Assembly (NCBI GenBank): GCA_039199225.1
Contig: JBCCSZ010000030.1
Location: 1 to 36,120, forward strand
Length of the DNA: 36,120 nt
Source: JBCCSZ01 sp039199225
GTDB lineage: Bacteria > Bacteroidota > Bacteroidia > Chitinophagales > Saprospiraceae
Reading direction: 5' to 3'
Below, one piece after another: positions 31,909-36,120 of this stretch. The position numbers and the translations under genes were made by a program. The notes beneath the pieces are model-generated. The model was not told the origin of the DNA. It searched no databases and saw nothing but the letters and a program-made list of their open reading frames with translations. Each line of letters starts with the position of its first letter. Within the stretch, counting starts at the first letter, position 1.

Positions 31909-33417
31909 TTATCTCGAAACGGTTTCCTTGAGTTCTTTCAATAAAGCTAAGTGTTTTTGTGCTTCTGCTAGCATATCTGCATCTTCCACTAAGGTTTGAA
32001 TTTCCTCTGCTTTGGTCAACATGTCTTTGTACCGATCTTCATTGAAAGTTTCTTGGGCGTTGCTGACATTCCAGCTTGCTTCCAAGAAATTGAGCAAGGT
32101 GATGCTGCGTTCGTAGGGGACATTGGCCGTGCGAACGTCTAGTGCTTCCTGGTAATAAAAAAGCGCTTTCTCGTAATTATCTGAATGAATGGCTGCAGGA
32201 AACTTCATCAATGCATTTCCGAAGTTGTTGCAAATCATGCCATATTGGTAGGGGAAGTTTTCCTTGGTGTAATAGTTCAAGGCTTCCTGAAAAGAGGTTG
32301 CGGAAATACCAGCCCAGATACCACGCTTCTTTTGCTCTGCGGGCATTTCTGCATACAAGATGGCTAGGTTGTGGTGGATGTCGGCAAAAATATCGGGGGC
32401 CACTTCCTGCCGAAATATCTTTAAAGCTCGCTGATAGGCTTCCAGCGCAGGTTTGTAAAACTGGGGATTGCCTTTTTGCGCCCAGGTGTATAGCAGAGTC
32501 CCTTTTCGGAGGTGCGTACTACCTTGCAGTTCGATCATTTCTTGCGCCTCAAAAATCCTCTCAGCTCGACTGATGTAGCCCAGCGATTCGGAGAAGCTAT
32601 CAGAAATATTGGCAATGTGCGCTGCATCTAGTAGTAGCAATCCCATTTCTGCCTGGCGATCGTTTCGCTCATAAAATTGTAGACTTTCCCAGAGGGTATT
32701 TTTCAGTCTTTCCAATAGTTTTTGATCGTAGGGGACAGTCAACTGCTTCATCCAAGCCTGCGTAAGGATGGTTTGTAACTTGTGGCGAGCTTCCTCGGAA
32801 ATAGCCTCTTGAACAGCTTCTGAAAGCATTTTTTCTGCTAGGGCAACTTCGCCGGCATCGAGTAAGAGTGTTGCAAACTGACTGACCGTATAAGCCCGAT
32901 GCTCACTATTGGGAGCGGCCGCCAGGGCCTGGGCATAGCTGTCGCGAATCTGTCCTAAATCTGCTGGCTGTTCGAGCTGTCCGTAGTGTTGAAGGATGGC
33001 AGTGTTGTGGGCTGTTCTGTAATTTTCAAAGGCATCCGATGAGGAAGCGGTAGCTGGCAATTGGACAATGCCCCCATTAAAAAGTCGATGGACGGTTTCC
33101 AGCTCGGCTAGTAAGGCCGTATGGTCAGACAAATGATTGCTGGCCCATTCCATATTGCCCAAACGTGCGAAAATCAAACCCAATAAAACTTCCTTTTGAA
33201 AAGCCAGCTTAGCGGGTAGTAGATAAGGAGGTCCACCATTCTGCCAATCAATGGGGCATAAAATCCCCCGATGGTCGATCATCAAACTGTTATAGGCAGC
33301 CGTTGGGGCGTGTTGGAAAGAGTCGTAAATACTGACCAACTCGGAAAGTCGGTCTATGGATTGAACGATTGCATGAACATCGTCTATATACTCAGTTGTC
33401 GCAAAAATGGAAAGCAT
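31909..33417 (-). CDS. TPR-repeat protein of the hydrogenase locus
   Basis: A 502-residue cytoplasmic all-helical protein. Tetratricopeptide-like repeats are clearest in the C-terminal half, with alternating motifs such as ALEAYQRALKIFRQEV, ADIHHNLAILYAEMP, SFQEALNYYTKENFPYQYG, NNFGNALMKFP and ALFYYQEALDVRTANVP. The N-terminal 90 residues are less regular and include RGILCPIDWQNGGPPYLLPA. No signal or membrane segment is present. It overlaps the upstream 107-residue gene by 26 bp and precedes hypA by 22 bp, so it is part of the hydrogenase operon. TPR proteins also accompany high-affinity hydrogenases elsewhere (recalled, not searched). An assembly-scaffold role is inference. Confidence 0.82.
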   Translation of the reverse strand: MLSIFATTEYIDDVHAIVQSIDRLSELVSIYDSFQHAPTAAYNSLMIDHRGILCPIDWQNGGPPYLLPAKLAFQKEVLLGLIFARLGNMEWASNHLSDHTALLAELETVHRLFNGGIVQLPATASSSDAFENYRTAHNTAILQHYGQLEQPADLGQIRDSYAQALAAAPNSEHRAYTVSQFATLLLDAGEVALAEKMLSEAVQEAISEEARHKLQTILTQAWMKQLTVPYDQKLLERLKNTLWESLQFYERNDRQAEMGLLLLDAAHIANISDSFSESLGYISRAERIFEAQEMIELQGSTHLRKGTLLYTWAQKGNPQFYKPALEAYQRALKIFRQEVAPDIFADIHHNLAILYAEMPAEQKKRGIWAGISATSFQEALNYYTKENFPYQYGMICNNFGNALMKFPAAIHSDNYEKALFYYQEALDVRTANVPYERSITLLNFLEASWNVSNAQETFNEDRYKDMLTKAEEIQTLVEDADMLAEAQKHLALLKELKETVSR

Positions 33418-33715
33418 CTGTATTCGTTTTTAAAGTACCTCTGGCATCTTTTCGAATGCCTCGCTGTAAAATTTTAGCAAAAGTTTTTGCTTTTTTCTCT
33501 GTAGGATAGGTGTCAATTTTTTTGCAAATAAATTTTAGTGGATTATCTACCGCGATGTACAACATGCTCAGATACCACAAACTTCTTTTCTCTTCAAGCA
33601 GGTAGCGTACCTCTGTATCAATCAGCCACCGATCTTCCAGCAAGAGTTTTAAGTCGGCTGGTTTACCGAGTGATTCGGGGGAGGAGAAAGAAGGTAAGTT
33701 TGGAGAGCAATACAT
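33392..33715 (-). CDS. 107-residue unknown protein of the hydrogenase locus
   Basis: A small, mostly helical, basic protein with no signal peptide. The N-terminal 25 residues are Ser/Pro-rich. A helical middle (LLLEDRWLIDTEVRYLLEEK, then LWYLSMLYIAVDNPLKF) leads to a basic tail with PTEKKAKTFAKILQRGI. I do not recognise the family. The start is 6 bp after the stop of the 123-residue gene and its end overlaps the TPR gene by 26 bp, which argues that it is translated. Its position between maturation protease and hypA suggests an accessory role for this hydrogenase. Confidence 0.7.
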   Translation of the reverse strand: MYCSPNLPSFSSPESLGKPADLKLLLEDRWLIDTEVRYLLEEKRSLWYLSMLYIAVDNPLKFICKKIDTYPTEKKAKTFAKILQRGIRKDARGTLKTNTDAFHFCDN

Positions 33716-33721
33716 AAGCCA

Positions 33722-34093
33722 TTACAATTTGACATTTAAAATGCCCAAAGCGGGTTGCCATTCGTATTCCAAATCCCGATCGCTTTGGTCGATCTGATTG
33801 TCAATCAGTATTTCGTGCAGCGCAACGCTTTTATCTCCTTTCAGATTGCGGTCTTTCACCATCTGTTGAGCTGCTTTGTGCAACTTTTTGAATATCTCAT
33901 CGCTCACCGGAGCAATCAATAAGGATCGTCGGTCCGGATAATAAATCACATAAATGTTGTGCTCCTCCCCAAAAGCTTCCGATGCGATTTCGTGATCGAC
34001 CAATAAATGAGATGCTTTGAGACGAATCTTACTACCGTCGTCGTTCGATGCAGGATGCACTTGCTTTTTCAAATGTTGTGGAGGAATAAACAT
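33722..34093 (-). CDS. 123-residue unknown protein of the hydrogenase locus
   Basis: A soluble alpha/beta protein of unknown family. Recognisable segments are IYVIYYPDRRSLLIAPVSD (two strands), a helix near FKKLHKAAQQMVKDRN and the C-terminal strand ALGILNVKL. There are no cysteines, which argues against an iron-sulfur or zinc role. It begins 25 bp after the maturation protease gene and ends 6 bp before the 107-residue gene. With the protease and the TPR gene it forms a tight cluster directly downstream of the large subunit, so a hydrogenase-specific assembly function is plausible but not shown. Confidence 0.72.
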   Translation of the reverse strand: MFIPPQHLKKQVHPASNDDGSKIRLKASHLLVDHEIASEAFGEEHNIYVIYYPDRRSLLIAPVSDEIFKKLHKAAQQMVKDRNLKGDKSVALHEILIDNQIDQSDRDLEYEWQPALGILNVKL

Positions 34094-34118
34094 AAAGAAT
34101 GATTTTGATGAACTACGT

Positions 34119-34604
34119 CTAAGCTTGTGGTGCCGGGGTAGAAAATTCTTTTAATAATAGATCGACGACTTTATCGCCCCCCGCTATGGCATCTTCCGTC
34201 ATGCCTACATTGAAGCGCGTATTTTCGATGGCGATTAAATAAACTTCTATTTCTTTGGGATAGTCGTCTCCCAACATTTTTCGGGCGTAGGAAAGCGCTT
34301 GGTTCCATTTCAGTCCATGTAGGAAAACCAATGGATCGTCTTCTATTTGCGCTTCCACCTCGGAGGCCGGCAAGCGAAAGGTTGTGCCTACTGCTTCCCC
34401 AGAATTGATCACAGCATCAATGAGGATGATGCGTTTGTGGCCTTTTAATTTGAATAAGACCTCAAAGGCCGATGTCCCCATGTCGAATAGGCTCACAGGC
34501 GCAGAAGCTGCCAGCTTTTCTTTTAATTGATCTATGACGTAAATGCCAACACCGTCATCTGCCCGAACGGGATTTCCAAATCCCAATATTGCCGTATCTG
34601 TCAT
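34119..34604 (-). CDS. [NiFe]-hydrogenase maturation endopeptidase (HycI/HupD/HoxW type)
   Basis: A 161-residue M52-family peptidase that removes the C-terminal peptide of the large subunit after nickel insertion. The N-terminal motif is ILGFGNPVRADDGVGIYVID. Nickel-sensing ligands by analogy with HybD are Asp17, Asp63 in ILIDAVINSG and His96 in FLHGLKW. It should cut the 15-residue extension that follows the last His of the large subunit encoded upstream. A hairpin terminator in the 187-bp gap between the two genes implies lower expression of the protease than of its substrate. Confidence 0.93.
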   Translation of the reverse strand: MTDTAILGFGNPVRADDGVGIYVIDQLKEKLAASAPVSLFDMGTSAFEVLFKLKGHKRIILIDAVINSGEAVGTTFRLPASEVEAQIEDDPLVFLHGLKWNQALSYARKMLGDDYPKEIEVYLIAIENTRFNVGMTEDAIAGGDKVVDLLLKEFSTPAPQA

Positions 34605-34730
34605 TTATCGATTGCTTTTGTAAAATTGCTAAATTGCAAGTCTTGATGCCCGTCTACTTTTTATTTTCTGTCCAGTAGAATGATGGGATTGCAACGCGGG
34701 TGAAGAAAAAATTACTCGCTTATTCAATAT

Positions 34731-34767
34731 ACAAAAAGAAACCCGCCAATTGAAGTTGGACGGGTTT
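34731..34767 (-). terminator. Hairpin terminator after the hydrogenase large subunit gene
   Basis: On the minus strand AAACCCG-T-CCAA pairs with TTGG-CGGGTTT (34739-34767), giving 11 pairs with one bulged base and a 6-nt loop. The run CTTTTTGT (34738-34731) follows at once. It lies 24 bp downstream of the large-subunit stop. Because maturation genes continue on the same strand, it may act as a partial terminator that keeps structural-gene mRNA more abundant. Confidence 0.8.
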
Positions 34768-34791
34768 TCCTTTCGTTATGGGTTTTAATTT

Positions 34792-36120
34792 TTACAGTTT
34801 GAATCTCGCCAATTCCTTGCCCGTCTTGTTGTCGTGGGCATGAACTGTACATACCAGGCAGGAGTCAAATGAACGGGCTACCATACCCACCTCGACCGGA
34901 TCGTGTGGATCTTCGATCTCTGTACCTTCGAGGGCTGACTCGATTGGGCCAGGGTTACCGTCTTTGTCATTTGGACCTACGTTGAAGGTCGTCGGAGCGA
35001 TGATTTGATAGTTTTCAATAACGCCGTTCTTGATTTTGATCCAGTGCGCAAGGGCTCCTCTAGCAGCTTCGGTTGCTCCCCAACCAATGCCGTCTCTTTC
35101 TGTTGGCTTGATGTAAAATTCATCGTCCAGCCGAACTTGTCTGAGCCACTCATCTATCTGTAAGTACAATCTTGGTGCTTCATGCATACGCGCCAGAACA
35201 CGAGTGAAGACAGAAGGTCCCATTTTCTCCATAATGTCGCCAAACAAAGGATCGCGGAATTGATGCTCTTTGTTCGCTGGATTGGCCGCCATAATGACTC
35301 TCGACAATGGACCTGTTTCTGCTGCAAATCCCATGAAGCGAGGCGCTTTAGACCAGCTGTATTTTCCACTGAAGTCAGAATCCTCCAAGTTCTTGGAGTC
35401 TGTCGCAGCCGTTGGAATGGGCTCATCGAAGGGGTGCAAAGCATCTTCCTGATTCATGTACCAGGCGTGCTTGACATGCTCCGATACCATCTTTTGATCT
35501 GCTTCGTAGTATTTTTTTCCGTCCCAAAAACCGGAAGGACTAATGGTCGCCGCATTCCGAGTATCGATCGTGGGTCTGTTATACATATCCTTGTGGAGGT
35601 AAGTACCCCAAGCGAGGTATTTACCAACGCCCTGACCAAACTTATCAAGCCCAAACTCTAAGCCAGCGCGTAAGAACAGACCCAGGTCGCTGTTGCGATG
35701 CGATTCGTTTTCTTCGAGCCAAGCCATCAGGTCGTCCCAAGTCTTGATCTGCATATACCGCTCAATGCTGCAGCCCAGCCAAACCGTTTCCAACCAATCA
35801 TTGCGGAACTGGTTCATGATGGCATGTGCGCGGGTGATGTCCTTAAGCGTCGGAGCGCACATCACACCGCCTGGTACCATGTAGCTGGAATGTGGCCACT
35901 GACCTCCGAAAAGGGCATATACCTCGACTGGCCGCCCACTGGCCGTCACACCCTGCTGAAAGGAAGTTCCAACATAAGCCGCGAAGCGTTTTACCACTTC
36001 CTGGTACAAGGGTTTGTTTGCAAACTTTTTATTCGCCATATCCGTGGCAAAGATCGCATAGAACCAGCGAGGGATACTCTGAATGGTTTCGGTAGCCTGA
36101 CCGATGGCACGCAATAGTAG
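34792..36120 (-). CDS. [NiFe]-hydrogenase large subunit, 3' part (5' end outside window)
   Basis: The last 442 residues of the catalytic subunit; the frame is open to the right edge, so the N-terminal CxxC (L1 motif) is not visible. The C-terminal L2 motif reads SFDSCLVCTVH, giving the two nickel-ligating cysteines with Ser in the place of the usual Pro (DPCxxC). A 15-residue extension after His (AHDNKTGKELARFKL) is the expected protease target. FGGQWPHSSYMVPGGV at about 70-85 of the fragment and GWGATEAARGALAHW further on are conserved large-subunit segments. The DSCLVCTVH form is what I recall for high-affinity aerobic H2 scavengers (group 1h and relatives such as 1l in Bacteroidota). The small subunit should lie to the right of the window. 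Confidence 0.96.
   Translation of the reverse strand, partial: LLLRAIGQATETIQSIPRWFYAIFATDMANKKFANKPLYQEVVKRFAAYVGTSFQQGVTASGRPVEVYALFGGQWPHSSYMVPGGVMCAPTLKDITRAHAIMNQFRNDWLETVWLGCSIERYMQIKTWDDLMAWLEENESHRNSDLGLFLRAGLEFGLDKFGQGVGKYLAWGTYLHKDMYNRPTIDTRNAATISPSGFWDGKKYYEADQKMVSEHVKHAWYMNQEDALHPFDEPIPTAATDSKNLEDSDFSGKYSWSKAPRFMGFAAETGPLSRVIMAANPANKEHQFRDPLFGDIMEKMGPSVFTRVLARMHEAPRLYLQIDEWLRQVRLDDEFYIKPTERDGIGWGATEAARGALAHWIKIKNGVIENYQIIAPTTFNVGPNDKDGNPGPIESALEGTEIEDPHDPVEVGMVARSFDSCLVCTVHAHDNKTGKELARFKL

Overview
The window looks like chromosomal DNA of a Bacteroidota bacterium, probably Saprospiria-like. The evidence is two giant sensor kinases of the 'two-component regulator propeller / Y_Y_Y' type, a LytTR response regulator, type IX secretion (T9SS) C-terminal sorting sequences, PorT-like outer-membrane barrels and no obvious Shine-Dalgarno sequences. 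No rRNA, tRNA, insertion sequence or CRISPR array was recognised.

Left part (1-9.5 kb): the first ten codons of a HAD-type hydrolase run off the left edge. Next come a LytTR regulator and LytS-type propeller kinase pair (minus strand), an orphan T9SS sorting-tail remnant, and a plus-strand run of a Cys-rich CWC protein, a DASS-type anion transporter, an AraC-type regulator and a secreted PEBP-like protein. A DUF1624/acyltransferase-like membrane protein follows, and directly after it a methyltransferase gene that has lost its whole centre.

Middle part (9.5-23 kb): a secreted beta-lactamase-fold serine hydrolase ends at a strong hairpin. After it lies a compact four-gene plus-strand unit: outer-membrane barrel, double zinc ribbon, ExbD-like single-span protein with a Pro-rich linker and an unusual periplasmic domain, and MotA/TolQ/ExbB-like channel. 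This looks like a proton-driven envelope machine that I cannot match to a named system. A NarL-type regulator and its likely propeller kinase follow on the minus strand. Between them, in opposite orientation and visibly more A+T rich, sits a two-gene Septu-like (PtuA ATPase + PtuB HNH nuclease) anti-phage cassette. A large T9SS-secreted BNR/propeller protein completes this part.

Right part (36.1-23 kb, all minus strand): a [NiFe]-hydrogenase locus. It reads, in transcription order, the large subunit (5' end outside the window), a terminator-like hairpin, the maturation protease, two unknown small proteins, a TPR protein, hypA, a structured 219-bp gap, hypB, hypF, hypC, a 15-copy heptanucleotide array, hypD, hypE, a six-bladed NHL-repeat protein, a UreH/NicO-type nickel permease, a 77-residue unknown and a DUF151 nuclease-domain protein. 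The set suggests self-contained nickel import, active-site assembly and C-terminal processing for an uptake hydrogenase. The DSCLVCTVH C-terminal motif points to the high-affinity aerobic lineages (groups 1h/1l), but a tree is needed to assign it.
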